Positions 35,621 to 44,509 of a stretch of 44,554 bases of DNA are shown here, in pieces. The stretch is taken from the NCBI RefSeq assembly GCF_023702225.1, contig NZ_JAMQCO010000017.1, positions 11,615 through 56,168 on the forward strand, in the 5' to 3' direction. The DNA comes from Aureimonas altamirensis (GTDB lineage Bacteria; Pseudomonadota; Alphaproteobacteria; Rhizobiales; Rhizobiaceae). The notes beneath the pieces were generated by a model. The model worked only from the letters and a program-made list of their open reading frames with translations. It did not search any database and was not told the origin of the DNA. The position numbers and the translations under genes are program-made. Each line of letters opens with the position of its first letter. Position 1 is the stretch's first letter.

Positions 35621-36565
35621 ATGAAAAGACTGGCACTCGCCGCACTCGCATCGGCCCTGACCCTGACCGCCGGCACGGCCCTGGCGCAGGAAAAGGAGAT
35701 CGCCGTCATCGTCAAGACGGCCAACGCCACCTTCTGGCAGAACGTCCAGAAGGGCGCGGACGCGGCCATGCAGGATGTTGAGGGCTACAGCATGACCTTC
35801 CAGGGCCCCGCCTCGGAATCGGCCATAGCCGACCAGGTCAACATGGTGGACAACGCCGTGAACCGGGGTGTCGCCGGCATCGTCCTCGCCCCTTCCGATC
35901 CGGAGGCATTGGTGCCCTCGATCCGCAAGGCATGGGAAGCGCGCATCCCCGTGGTGCTGATCGATTCCGCCATTTCGGACGATGCGTCGGATTACTACCA
36001 GTCGTTCCTCGCCACCGACAACAAGGCCGCCGGCGAACTGGCGGCGCAGGCGATGATCGAGCGCATCGGCAAGGAAGGCAAGGTCGCCGTCATGTCCTAT
36101 GTGGCGGGCGCGGGTTCCGAGATCGGGCGCGTGGGCGGCTTCGTCGACTACCTGAAGGCCAATTCCGAGATCGAGATCGTCGGCCCCTTCTACTCCAACT
36201 CCCAGATGGCGACGGCGCTGAACCAGACCACCGATGTCCTCGCCTCCAACCCGGACCTCAAGGGCATCTTCGGCGCCAACGAGCCGACCGCTATCGGCAT
36301 GGGCCGCGCGCTTGCCCAGTCGGGTCGCTCCGGACAGGTCGTCGGCATCGGCTTCGACGGCAACGAGGACCTGCAGAACTTCGTCAAGGACGGCACGCTG
36401 GCGGCCATAGCCGTGCAGGGCAGCTTCCAGATGGGAGAAAAGGGCATCGAGACGGTGGTCGACGTCATCGACCGCACGAAGGTGGAGAAGAACCAGGATA
36501 CCGGCGTCGTGCTCGTCACCAGGGAGAACATCGACACCCCCGAGGCGCAGAACGTCCTCTACTGA
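35621..36565 (+). CDS. Periplasmic sugar-binding protein (RbsB-like)
   Basis: A 314-residue periplasmic binding protein with a signal peptide ending at 'GTALA-QEK' (first 22 residues). 'EIAVIVKTANATFWQNVQKGA' and 'NRGVAGIVLAPSDPEALVP' are the first lobe of ribose-type proteins. The ATG at 35621 is preferred because GGAGG is 7-8 bp upstream; an earlier ATG at 35615 overlaps that site. It delivers the sugar to the permease. The binding-pocket residues do not by themselves identify the sugar; the next two genes point to L-fucose or L-galactose-like aldoses. Confidence 0.9.
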   Translation: MKRLALAALASALTLTAGTALAQEKEIAVIVKTANATFWQNVQKGADAAMQDVEGYSMTFQGPASESAIADQVNMVDNAVNRGVAGIVLAPSDPEALVPSIRKAWEARIPVVLIDSAISDDASDYYQSFLATDNKAAGELAAQAMIERIGKEGKVAVMSYVAGAGSEIGRVGGFVDYLKANSEIEIVGPFYSNSQMATALNQTTDVLASNPDLKGIFGANEPTAIGMGRALAQSGRSGQVVGIGFDGNEDLQNFVKDGTLAAIAVQGSFQMGEKGIETVVDVIDRTKVEKNQDTGVVLVTRENIDTPEAQNVLY

Positions 36566-36636
36566 GCCGATGCCGCTTCGCCGGGCCCGGCGCCCTGCGC
36601 AGCGGCTTGCGGCAGCATCGACAAGGAATACGACGC

Positions 36637-37644
36637 ATGAAGGTTTCGGACCGCCGCGCCCTGCCCCGCACCGGGCTGGAACTGACCGTGCTGGGCCTCG
36701 GCGGCGCGCAGATCGGCGGACTCTACCGCCCGATGGCGGAAGGCGTCGCCGCAGCCATCGTCGATGCCGCCTGGGATGCCGGCATCCGCTATTTCGATAC
36801 GGCGCCCTTCTACGGGTTTACCCGCTCGGAGCGCCGTGTCGGCGCGGCGCTCGCACCGCGCGACCGGGAGGCATTCGTTCTGTCGACGAAGGTGGGAAGG
36901 CTGATGCGACCCGACCCGACGGTCGGCGCCTTCGAACAGGGCTATGCCGAACCCATGCCCTTCCGCCCGACTTACGACTATGGCTACGACGCCATCATGC
37001 GTTCCTTCGAGGACAGCCTGCAGCGCCTCGGGCTGACGCGGATCGACCTTCTCTTCGTGCACGATATCGGACGGATGACGCATGGCGAACGCGCCGACCA
37101 TCACTGGCGGCAGCTGACCGATGGCGGCGGCTTCCGCGCGCTGGACGAGCTGCGCGGCGCCGGCCTCGTCCGCGGGGTCGGGCTTGGCGTCAACGAAGTG
37201 GCGGTCGTCGAGGCGGCCATGAACGAAATCGATCTCGACTGCACCATGCTGGCGGGGCGCTACACGCTGCTGGAGCAGGAAAGCCTTCCGATGCTGGATC
37301 GCGCTGCCCGGGCAGGCCACGCCATCGTGGCGGCGGCGCCCTTCAATTCCGGCCTGCTGGTCGGCAACGGCAAGTTCAATTACGAGGACGCGCCGGACGG
37401 CGTCGTCCGCCGGGCCGAGGCGCTGGCGGACGTCGCGCGGGCGTTCGATATCCCCCTGCCCGCTGCCGCGATCCAGTTTCCCCTGGCGCACCGGGCCGTC
37501 GTCACCGTCAACACCGGCGCGCACCGTCCGGACCAGATCGAGACAAGCGCACGCTGGCTCGAAACGGTAATTCCAGCCGAATTCTGGTCGACCCTGGCGC
37601 AGCGTGGCCTGATCGCGCCCGAAGCGCCCGTTCCGGGGCAGTGA
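36637..37644 (+). CDS. Aldo/keto reductase, L-fucose/D-threo-aldose 1-dehydrogenase-like
   Basis: A 335-residue aldo/keto reductase. The catalytic tetrad is visible: D54 and Y59 ('YFDTAPFYGF'), K85 ('LSTKVGR') and H142 ('LLFVHDIGRM'). 'APFYGFTRSERRVGAAL' is typical of the L-fucose dehydrogenase / pyridoxal 4-dehydrogenase subgroup, which oxidises C1 of free aldoses to lactones using NAD(P). It lies 71 bp after the binding-protein gene and 1 bp before the lactonase gene, so the three transport genes, this oxidase and the lactonase form one catabolic unit. D-arabinose, L-fucose and L-galactose are possible substrates. Confidence 0.85.
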   Translation: MKVSDRRALPRTGLELTVLGLGGAQIGGLYRPMAEGVAAAIVDAAWDAGIRYFDTAPFYGFTRSERRVGAALAPRDREAFVLSTKVGRLMRPDPTVGAFEQGYAEPMPFRPTYDYGYDAIMRSFEDSLQRLGLTRIDLLFVHDIGRMTHGERADHHWRQLTDGGGFRALDELRGAGLVRGVGLGVNEVAVVEAAMNEIDLDCTMLAGRYTLLEQESLPMLDRAARAGHAIVAAAPFNSGLLVGNGKFNYEDAPDGVVRRAEALADVARAFDIPLPAAAIQFPLAHRAVVTVNTGAHRPDQIETSARWLETVIPAEFWSTLAQRGLIAPEAPVPGQ

Positions 37645-37645
37645 C

Positions 37646-38473
37646 ATGCGGATCGATGCACACCAGCATTTCTGGGCGATCGCCGACCGTGTCGGGCAAT
37701 GGCCGCCGCCGGACCTGGCCGCCATCCATCGCGATTTCTCGCCGGCGGACCTGAAGCCGCTTTTGGCCTCGGCGGACATCGAGGCGACCGTGCTCGTCCA
37801 GTCCCTTCCCAGCCTTGCCGACACGCGTTTCATGCTGGACCTCGCGGACCGCGAGCCGTTCGTTCTTGGCGTCGTCGGCTGGGCCGACATGAAGGCCCCG
37901 GACGCGGCGGCCACAATCGCCGACCTGGCCCGGCACCCGAAGCTGAAGGGCCTGCGCCCCATGCTGCAGGACCTACCCGACGTCGACTGGATCGACGATC
38001 CGGCGCTCGATCCCGCCGTGGCCGCGATGCTGGCGGCGAGCCTCGTCTTCGACGCCCTCGTCAAGCCGGCGCATCTTGCGGCGCTGGTCCGGTTCGCGCG
38101 GCGGCATCCGGACCTGCCCATCGTCATCGATCATTGCGCCAAACCCGATATAGCCAACGGCGACCTTTCGGCCTGGCGGCGCGGCATGGATGCGTTGGCG
38201 GCGATGCCGCAGGTCTTCTGCAAGCTGTCGGGCCTCGTCACCGAAGCGGGCGCCCCGCCCGACATGGAGGGCGTCGGCCGCGTGGCCGACACGATCCTGC
38301 ATGCTTTCGGGCCGGACCGCGTCATCTTCGGCAGCGACTGGCCCGTGATCGAGCTTGCCGGGCGGTACGCCGACTGGGTGGAGACCGTCGAGCGCCGCGT
38401 CCTTTCAAGGTTTGGCCGATCGGCCGTCGAAGGGGTTTTCGGCGCGAACGCGCGGCGCGTCTACGGCCTCTGA
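37646..38473 (+). CDS. Amidohydrolase-2 family lactonase (L-fuconolactonase-like)
   Basis: A 275-residue TIM-barrel hydrolase of the COG3618 group. The N-terminal metal motif is 'MRIDAHQHFWAI' (H6, H8), 'VIDHCAKPDI' supplies the next histidine, and 'FGSDWPVIE' the aspartate, as in L-fuconolactonases. These open the 1,4- or 1,5-lactone made by the sugar dehydrogenase to the aldonic acid. The stop of the dehydrogenase gene and this ATG are 1 bp apart. The next enzymes of the route (aldonate dehydratase and the following dehydrogenase or aldolase) are not in the window and must lie elsewhere. Confidence 0.85.
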   Translation: MRIDAHQHFWAIADRVGQWPPPDLAAIHRDFSPADLKPLLASADIEATVLVQSLPSLADTRFMLDLADREPFVLGVVGWADMKAPDAAATIADLARHPKLKGLRPMLQDLPDVDWIDDPALDPAVAAMLAASLVFDALVKPAHLAALVRFARRHPDLPIVIDHCAKPDIANGDLSAWRRGMDALAAMPQVFCKLSGLVTEAGAPPDMEGVGRVADTILHAFGPDRVIFGSDWPVIELAGRYADWVETVERRVLSRFGRSAVEGVFGANARRVYGL

Positions 38474-38497
38474 CACGCAGACGTCAGACTTCCGAGC

Positions 38498-40663
38498 CTA
38501 CGGGTTGGCCGCCCCGCCCGCCGCAACGGCAGCAGGGGAAGCCACGCCGAGCCGCGCCTCCACCTCCTGCGCCGACAGCGCATGCCCGAAGAGCCAGCCT
38601 TGCAGGCTCGTGCAGCCGATACGCCGCATCAGTTGCGCCTGGTTTTCGTTTTCCACCCCTTCGGCCGTGACCGGCAGTTCCAGTGCGCGGCCGAGTTCCA
38701 CGATCGCCGCGGCGAGGCGGTAGGGTTTCCCGCCGAGCTCCGCGGCCACGACGAAGGATCGGTCCATCTTGATCCGGTCCAGCGACAGGCGCTGGAGATA
38801 TCCGATGCTGGTGAAACCCGTGCCGAAATCGTCGAGCGAGATGCGGATGCCGCGCGAGCGGAATTCACCCAGGATCCGCTCCGCCTCCTCCGGCCGCCGG
38901 AGGAGGTGCTTCTCGGTGATCTCGAGGTCCAGCCGCCGCGTGGGGAAACGCGCCTCTTCGAGCGCCTCGACGATCGAGCAGACCAGGTTGCGATCCCAGA
39001 ACTGTACCGGCGACAGGTTCACCGACAGGCCGATATCCCACGCCCGCGCCCGCTGGCACGCCTTGGCGATCACGCGTCGGCCGAGTTCGTTGATGAGGCC
39101 GCTCTGCTCGGCGACACGGATGAAATGGTCGGGTGCGACCGCGCCTGTCTCCGGATGCTCCCAGCGCGCAAGGGCCTCCACCATTTCGATGCGGCCGGTG
39201 ATCGCATTGACGATCGGCTGGAAGGCCACCTCGATCTCGTCCCGCGCCACGGCCTGGCGCAACGCGCCCTCCATGGCGTGGCGCACCAGGTTCGCTTCGT
39301 CTAGCTGCGGCTCGTAGGCCAGCCAGCCACGCTTGCCACGCGACTTGGCGGCATACATGGCGACGTCCGCGCGCCGCATGACTTCTTCCGCCTCCAGCCG
39401 CGCCTCGCGGCGCGCCACGCCGATGGTGACGCCGATATTCACGCTGTAGCTGCTGACGTGAAACGGCGGCTCGAAGGCCGCAAGGACCCTGTCGGCCGTG
39501 CGCTCCGGCTCGTCCGGCGCTCCGCCCGGCAAAAGCACGGCGAATTCGTCGCCGCCGGTGCGCGCCACGGCCGAGCCGGGCGGCGTGGACCGCTGGATGC
39601 GACGGCCCGCCTCGACCAAGAGGTCGTCGCCGGTGGCGTGGCCGTAGACGTCGTTGGCCTCCTTGAAGCCGTCGAGGTCCATGTAGAGCAGGTACTGGTC
39701 CGGCCGCCGGTCGCCGTGGCGAAGCTGGGCCAGAAAGCGGCCGCGATTGGCAAGCCCGGTCAGGGCGTCGTGATAGGCGAGAAAGCGGATATTGGCCCGG
39801 CTGGAATGCAGCGCCTCGTTGGACAGGCGCGCGCGGTTCAGGATCATGCCCGCGGCGAAGAACGAGATGAGCGCGATCAGCATCAGCCCCGGCAGGATCT
39901 GGTGCATCAGGGCGGTGCCGGGACGGTCGGGCGTCCAGGCGACGATGCCGACGGCCTCGTCGGTCAAGCCTCTCAGGACCACCGTCTCCTCTCCGGCCAG
40001 GGTGCCGCTGTCGGTCAGGAGGCGCAGGGCGCCGGTGCTGTATCGGGCGGACAGCCCGTCGAGGAGGACGCCGTCGATCGGGCGCGCGATCACCATCGTG
40101 CGCCGCAGCCCTTCCGGGCCGGTCAGCCCCGGGGTCAGCGGCGCAAGGTCGGCCGCCGCGTAGACGAACAGGTTCTCACCCAGCGACGTGAAGGCTCCGA
40201 CGGCCGTTCTGCCCGAATATTCGGCCGTGCCGGCGGCCTCTACGCCGGCGCGCAGCGCCTCGCCCACCGTCGCGAATGCGTCCAGGGGCTGCGCCGTCGG
40301 GTTGCCGTCGTCATAGGAATAAACAGTCGAAGCGCCGTTCTCGATGATGAACAGATGCGTATAGCCCTGCCGCTGGCCAAGATAGACGCCGATGTTGGCG
40401 TCTGCCCATGCCGGATCGAACGACAGGACCAGCGCACGGAACGCATCGTCCCACACGGCATAATCCTGCAGATCGTGCACGGCGAACTCGACGAGGCTCT
40501 GCATGGCGCTGGCGATCGTCTGCCTGTCGCGTTCCGTATCCAGCCTGTCCTGCGCGTTCGTCAGGTAATAGAGCAGCGAAAACAGGGCCGCGAACGACGT
40601 GACGACCAACAGGCCCGTCGGCACCAGGTACTGGCGCGGAAAGAAGCGGCGAATGGATTGCAT
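38498..40663 (-). CDS. Membrane-bound CHASE4-like GGDEF-EAL cyclic-di-GMP protein
   Basis: A 721-residue protein with a membrane helix at 12-34, a periplasmic CHASE4-like sensory domain (40-250), a second helix (252-276), a GGDEF domain (290-450) and an EAL domain (460-715). The diguanylate cyclase motif GGDEF (370-374) is intact, and 'MDLDGFKEANDVYGH' precedes it. The EAL domain keeps E496-A497-L498, 'NLSPVQF', 'EITEKHL' and 'DDFGTGF' (611-617), so both synthesis and degradation of cyclic-di-GMP are possible. The allosteric RxxD site before GGDEF is missing. It faces a LysR-type gene across a 145-bp region that contains a palindrome. Confidence 0.92.
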   Translation of the reverse strand: MQSIRRFFPRQYLVPTGLLVVTSFAALFSLLYYLTNAQDRLDTERDRQTIASAMQSLVEFAVHDLQDYAVWDDAFRALVLSFDPAWADANIGVYLGQRQGYTHLFIIENGASTVYSYDDGNPTAQPLDAFATVGEALRAGVEAAGTAEYSGRTAVGAFTSLGENLFVYAAADLAPLTPGLTGPEGLRRTMVIARPIDGVLLDGLSARYSTGALRLLTDSGTLAGEETVVLRGLTDEAVGIVAWTPDRPGTALMHQILPGLMLIALISFFAAGMILNRARLSNEALHSSRANIRFLAYHDALTGLANRGRFLAQLRHGDRRPDQYLLYMDLDGFKEANDVYGHATGDDLLVEAGRRIQRSTPPGSAVARTGGDEFAVLLPGGAPDEPERTADRVLAAFEPPFHVSSYSVNIGVTIGVARREARLEAEEVMRRADVAMYAAKSRGKRGWLAYEPQLDEANLVRHAMEGALRQAVARDEIEVAFQPIVNAITGRIEMVEALARWEHPETGAVAPDHFIRVAEQSGLINELGRRVIAKACQRARAWDIGLSVNLSPVQFWDRNLVCSIVEALEEARFPTRRLDLEITEKHLLRRPEEAERILGEFRSRGIRISLDDFGTGFTSIGYLQRLSLDRIKMDRSFVVAAELGGKPYRLAAAIVELGRALELPVTAEGVENENQAQLMRRIGCTSLQGWLFGHALSAQEVEARLGVASPAAVAAGGAANP

Positions 40664-40707
40664 GCGCTTTCGCAGACCTGGAGACAGCGTTGAAACAATA
40701 CAACTGT

Positions 40708-40723
40708 AGATTAATCGTAATCT
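40708..40723. promoter_or_regulatory. Palindrome in the GGDEF-EAL / LysR intergenic region
   Basis: AGATTA (40708-40713) and TAATCT (40718-40723) are perfect arms around ATCG, with outer CAAC/GTTG out of phase. It lies 45 bp upstream of the GGDEF-EAL start and 85 bp before the LysR start. The regulator is unknown. Confidence 0.4.
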
Positions 40724-40808
40724 GTTGCAAGATGCGATGGCCCGATGCCGAGGGTGTGCGAGGCAAAAGGGAATTCTATCGCTGGCCGTCTCGTGTTAAC
40801 TGACGGGC

Positions 40809-41753
40809 ATGGACGTCACGCAACTCAAGACCCTGATCCACGTTGCCGAACTCGGCAGCCTCAGCAAGGCGGCCGACAGGTTGCACGTGGCTCAGCCGGC
40901 CCTCAGCCGCCAGGTCCGCCTTCTGGAGCAGGAGCTCGGCGTCACGCTGTTCGAGCGGCACGGGCGCGGCATGGTCGTCACCGATGTCGGACGCGACATC
41001 CTCGAGCACGCGTCCCGGATCCTCGCGGAGATGGAAGCGATCCGCAACGTCGCCGCCGGCACCGGCAAGGAGCTTGCCGGCACGGCGACGATCGGCACCA
41101 CGCCGACGGTTGCGGAGATCATCACCGTACCGCTGGTGCGCGAACTGCGAGAGCGGCATCCACGCCTGAACCTTCGCCTGGCGTCGGCCTTCAGCGGCCA
41201 TCTCCTGGATTGGCTGCAGCGCGGCGAACTGGAACTTGCGGTCTCATACGATCCGCCGCCCATGCGCTCCCTTCGCATCGTGCCCGTGATGCTGGAGGAG
41301 CTTCTGCTGGTGCAGGCCGCCCCTGCGGGCCTGCAGCCCGACCCGCTGCCCTTCGCCTCACTGGCCGACATGGAACTGGTTCTTCCGAGTTCCCGGCACG
41401 GCCTGCGCGCCATCGTGGAGGACTGCGCCCTGCGTGCGGGCGTCTCGCTGAAGGCCGGCGTCGAAGCGGACTCTTTCGGAGCCATGATCGACCTCGTGCG
41501 GAACGGCTTCGGCGCGACGCTTCTGCCCCTGGCGCCCATCTATGCCCTCGTGCAGTCGGGCGCGCTCGGGGCGACGCCGGTGATCGACCCTGTGCCCACG
41601 CGCAAGCTGGTATTGGCCTACCCGTCCGACAGGCCCGTGGCGCGCGCCACCCGCCTCGTCGCGGAGACCTTCGTGTCGATTGCCGCCGACCTGGTCGAGC
41701 GCAGGGTCTGGGCCGGACGGATGCTTGCCGATCCCCCGGCGGACAAGCCATAA
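40809..41753 (+). CDS. LysR-family transcriptional regulator
   Basis: A 314-residue LysR-type protein. The N-terminal winged helix contains 'AELGSLSKAADRLHVAQPALSRQVRLLEQEL' read in two parts (about 13-43). The effector domain follows (about 92-300). It lies 101 bp upstream of the split ThDP decarboxylase genes on the same strand, and an inverted repeat in that gap (41771-41792) is a possible binding site, so it probably controls that operon, though LysR genes are more often divergent from their target. It is divergent from the GGDEF-EAL gene. The inducer is not predictable; it may be the 2-oxoacid or its precursor. Confidence 0.9.
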   Translation: MDVTQLKTLIHVAELGSLSKAADRLHVAQPALSRQVRLLEQELGVTLFERHGRGMVVTDVGRDILEHASRILAEMEAIRNVAAGTGKELAGTATIGTTPTVAEIITVPLVRELRERHPRLNLRLASAFSGHLLDWLQRGELELAVSYDPPPMRSLRIVPVMLEELLLVQAAPAGLQPDPLPFASLADMELVLPSSRHGLRAIVEDCALRAGVSLKAGVEADSFGAMIDLVRNGFGATLLPLAPIYALVQSGALGATPVIDPVPTRKLVLAYPSDRPVARATRLVAETFVSIAADLVERRVWAGRMLADPPADKP

Positions 41754-41770
41754 CAGCTCGGCATATCTCA

Positions 41771-41792
41771 ATGCGAAATCGGATAATCGCAT
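41771..41792. promoter_or_regulatory. Inverted repeat before the ThDP operon, possible LysR operator
   Basis: ATGCGA (41771-41776) and TCGCAT (41787-41792) are exact reverse complements with a 10-base A/T-rich spacer. The site lies 63 bp before the first decarboxylase gene and just after the LysR gene. Position suggests an operator, without proof. Confidence 0.4.
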
Positions 41793-41854
41793 GAAGGGCA
41801 ATTCGGGATTAAACCGGGATCCGGACATGCGGACATTCGGACGCGGAGGATTGG

Positions 41855-42397
41855 ATGAACGAAATGGCTTCGAAACTGGCCGGTGAAATCGACTGGCAGA
41901 GCGACGTATACCGGGTGCTGAAACAGCACGATGTCCGGCATGTCGTCTACGTCCCGGATGCCGGCCATTCGACGGCGATCCGCATGGCGGTGGCCGACGA
42001 GGCGGTGCACTCGGTGGTGCTGACGACGGAAGAGGAAGGCATCGGCTATCTGGCCGGCGCCTGGCTGGGCGGCGAGCGCGGCGCGCTGCTGATGCAATCC
42101 AGCGGCGTCGGCAACTGCATCAATACGCTGGCGCTGCAGGCCTGCGTCCGTTTTCCCCTGCTGATGCTCGTTACGATGCGCGGCGACTGGGCCGAGTTCA
42201 ACGCCTGGCAGAACCCGATGGGCCAGGCCACCGAGGCGGCCTTGAAGCTGATGGGCGTGATGACGTGGCGGGCCGACGTGCCCTCCGAGGTGGAACCGCT
42301 TCTGCACGGCGCGGCGACGATGGCCTTCAATGGTGATTCCGCAACCGCCCTCCTGCTCGGGCAACGGCTGATCGGAGAAAAGAAATGGGTGAAGTAA
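41855..42397 (+). CDS. ThDP-dependent 2-oxoacid decarboxylase, PYR-domain (alpha) subunit
   Basis: A 180-residue protein corresponding to the N-terminal pyrimidine-binding domain of ThDP decarboxylases, as in the alpha subunit of two-part sulfopyruvate decarboxylase (ComD) or phosphonopyruvate decarboxylase. The conserved cofactor glutamate is in 'VLTTEEEGIGYLAGAWLGG' (about residues 55-73), and 'LMQSSGVGNCINTL' follows. The ATG at 41855 has GGAGG upstream. The downstream beta-subunit gene overlaps by 13 bp, so the pair is made together. The substrate is not clear: the aldehyde dehydrogenase gene that follows implies that an aldehyde is produced. Confidence 0.82.
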   Translation: MNEMASKLAGEIDWQSDVYRVLKQHDVRHVVYVPDAGHSTAIRMAVADEAVHSVVLTTEEEGIGYLAGAWLGGERGALLMQSSGVGNCINTLALQACVRFPLLMLVTMRGDWAEFNAWQNPMGQATEAALKLMGVMTWRADVPSEVEPLLHGAATMAFNGDSATALLLGQRLIGEKKWVK

Positions 42398-42981
42398 AAG
42401 TCGGAGGCGACCTCGATCGCCGGGACGTCGTCCGCAACCTCCTGGCCGGCCGGGACGAGCTTCTCGTCGTCACGGGCCTCGGCTCGCCGTCCTACGATGT
42501 GATGGCCGCCGGCGACCACGACAACAATTACTATCTCTGGGCAGCGATGGGCAGCGCGATCACGGTCGGGCTCGGCCTTGCCAAGGCGCAGCCGAACCGC
42601 TCCGTGCTGGTCGTCACCGGCGACGGCGAGGCGTTGATGGGCCTCGGCGCGCTTGCCACCGTGGCGTTGCAGAACCCCGCCAACCTGACGATCGCGATCC
42701 TCGACAACGGCCATTACGGCGAGACGGGGATGCAGCTCAGCCATGCCGGCCAGGGCATCGATCTGGACAAGGTGGCGGCGGCCTGCGGCTTTGCGTGGAC
42801 GGCCTGCATCGAGGATATGGGCGGCGTCGACGACCTGCGCGCCAGGCTGTCCGAGCGGGAGGGCGTCAAGCTGGCGACCATCAAGATCCGGCCGGAAAAC
42901 GCGCCGCGCGTGCTGCCGCCGCGCGATGGGCCCTATATCAAGAACCGGTTCAGGGCGGCGCTCGGCTTCGCGACGATCTGA
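42385..42981 (+). CDS. ThDP-dependent 2-oxoacid decarboxylase, PP-domain (beta) subunit
   Basis: A 198-residue protein that carries the pyrophosphate-binding domain of ThDP enzymes. The motif starts with 'TGDGEALMGLGAL' (78-90) and ends at 'ILDNGHYGETG' (105-115), where DN replaces the usual NN. It resembles ComE, the beta subunit of sulfopyruvate decarboxylase, and the C-terminal half of phosphonopyruvate decarboxylase. It overlaps the alpha-subunit gene by 13 bp in another frame. The two together should form an alpha2-beta2-type active enzyme. The aldehyde dehydrogenase gene starts 24 bp downstream. Confidence 0.84.
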   Translation: MGEVKVGGDLDRRDVVRNLLAGRDELLVVTGLGSPSYDVMAAGDHDNNYYLWAAMGSAITVGLGLAKAQPNRSVLVVTGDGEALMGLGALATVALQNPANLTIAILDNGHYGETGMQLSHAGQGIDLDKVAAACGFAWTACIEDMGGVDDLRARLSEREGVKLATIKIRPENAPRVLPPRDGPYIKNRFRAALGFATI

Positions 42982-43005
42982 CCGGCCCCGGGAGGAGCAG
43001 GTAAC

Positions 43006-44493
43006 ATGGCGGAACGCGTCCGTTTCGAGAATGTGGTGGATGGGGTCAGGCTCGGCAGCGCGGACGGGCGCTGGATCGAAAGCGCCAACCCCTTTACCGG
43101 CAAGCCCTGGGCCGAGGTGCCGCATTGCGGGCTCGATGATGTCGACCGCGCTGTGGATGCGGCGCACAAGGCGTTCGTGAAAGGGCCATGGCCCTCCATG
43201 ACGGCCAGCGCGCGCGGCAAGCTCCTGCGCCGGCTCGGCGACCTGATCGAGCGGGACGCCGCGCGGCTGGCCGAGATCGAGGTAAAGGACAATGGCAAGC
43301 TCCTGGCCGAAATGGCCGGCCAGGTGCGCTACATGGCCGAGTGGTTCCACTATTTCGGCGGACTTGCGGACAAGATCGAAGGCGGGGTCATCCCCACCGA
43401 CAAGCCCGACATGTTCACCTATACCAAACGCGAGCCGCTCGGCGTCGTCGTGTGCATCACGCCGTGGAACTCGCCGCTGCTGCTTCTGACGTGGAAGCTC
43501 GCCCCGGCGCTTGCCGCCGGCAACACCATCGTCATCAAGCCGTCCGAGTTCACCTCCTGCTCCACGCTGGCCTTCATGGACCTGATCGCGGAGGCCGGAT
43601 TTCCGCAGGGCGTGGTCAACACGCTCACCGGCTTCGGCTCGGAGATCGGGACGGCGTTGGTGGAGCACCCCAAGGTGGCGAAAGTCGCCTTCACCGGCGG
43701 CGACGCCACCGGCGCTTCGGTCTATGCAGCGGCGGCGCGCGGCATCAAGCACGTGACGCTGGAGCTGGGCGGCAAGTCGCCCAACATCGTCTTCGCCGAC
43801 GCCGCCATCGACGACGCCGTCAAGGGGGCCATTTCCGGCATATTCGCCGCTTCGGGGCAGACCTGCATCGCAGGCTCCCGGCTGCTGGTGCAACGCGCCG
43901 TCTATGACGAGGTCTGCGAAAAGGTGGCGAGCTTCGCCGCCACGGCCAGGCTGGGCGACCCGATGGATTCCGGCACGCAGGTGGGCCCGATAACGACGCA
44001 GCCGCAGCGCCGGAAGGTGCTGGACTACATGGAGGTTGCCAGGGGCGAAGGCGCGCGCTGCCTGCTCGGCGGCGGCACCCCCGACCGGCCCGACCTGAAG
44101 GACGGCTGGTTCGTCGAGCCCACCATCTTCGCCGACGTCTCCAACGACATGCGCATCGCGCGGGAAGAAGTGTTCGGCCCCATTCTCTCGATCATTCCCT
44201 TCGAGGACGACGAGGAAGCGGTCGAGATCGCCAACGACACGATCTACGGTCTTGCATCCGGCGTCTGGACGTCGAATATCCGGCGCGCCTTCACCATGGC
44301 CGACCGTATTCGCGCCGGCACCGTATGGGTGAACACCTATCGCGCCGTCAGCTATCTGGCGCCGTTCGGCGGCTACAAGAAAAGCGGCATCGGCCGCGAA
44401 AGCGGCCAGCACGCGATCGACGAGTATCTCCAGACCAAATGCGTCTGGATCAATCTCGCCGAGGGGGTACCGAACCCGTTCGTGCTGCGCTGA
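43006..44493 (+). CDS. NAD(P)-dependent aldehyde dehydrogenase
   Basis: A 495-residue aldehyde dehydrogenase. N155 ('TPWNSPLLL'), 'KPSEFTS' for cofactor binding, general base E253 ('LELGGKSPN') and nucleophile C287 ('SGQTCIAGSR') are present, so it is the hydrolytic type that makes a free acid, not an acyl-CoA. It follows the decarboxylase subunits by 24 bp with a GGAGGAG site, so it probably oxidises the aldehyde they release. The etfB gene begins 16 bp downstream. Substrates such as sulfoacetaldehyde, phosphonoacetaldehyde or an amino acid-derived aldehyde are all possible; sequence does not decide. Confidence 0.9.
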   Translation: MAERVRFENVVDGVRLGSADGRWIESANPFTGKPWAEVPHCGLDDVDRAVDAAHKAFVKGPWPSMTASARGKLLRRLGDLIERDAARLAEIEVKDNGKLLAEMAGQVRYMAEWFHYFGGLADKIEGGVIPTDKPDMFTYTKREPLGVVVCITPWNSPLLLLTWKLAPALAAGNTIVIKPSEFTSCSTLAFMDLIAEAGFPQGVVNTLTGFGSEIGTALVEHPKVAKVAFTGGDATGASVYAAAARGIKHVTLELGGKSPNIVFADAAIDDAVKGAISGIFAASGQTCIAGSRLLVQRAVYDEVCEKVASFAATARLGDPMDSGTQVGPITTQPQRRKVLDYMEVARGEGARCLLGGGTPDRPDLKDGWFVEPTIFADVSNDMRIAREEVFGPILSIIPFEDDEEAVEIANDTIYGLASGVWTSNIRRAFTMADRIRAGTVWVNTYRAVSYLAPFGGYKKSGIGRESGQHAIDEYLQTKCVWINLAEGVPNPFVLR

Positions 44494-44509
44494 CAGAAAG
44501 GGAGAGACG

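Noticed and set aside
38469-38488. TCTGAC/GTCAGA dyad between the lactonase and GGDEF-EAL genes as a bidirectional terminator
   Set aside because: Six-base stem with an 8-base loop and no T-rich tail; too weak to call.
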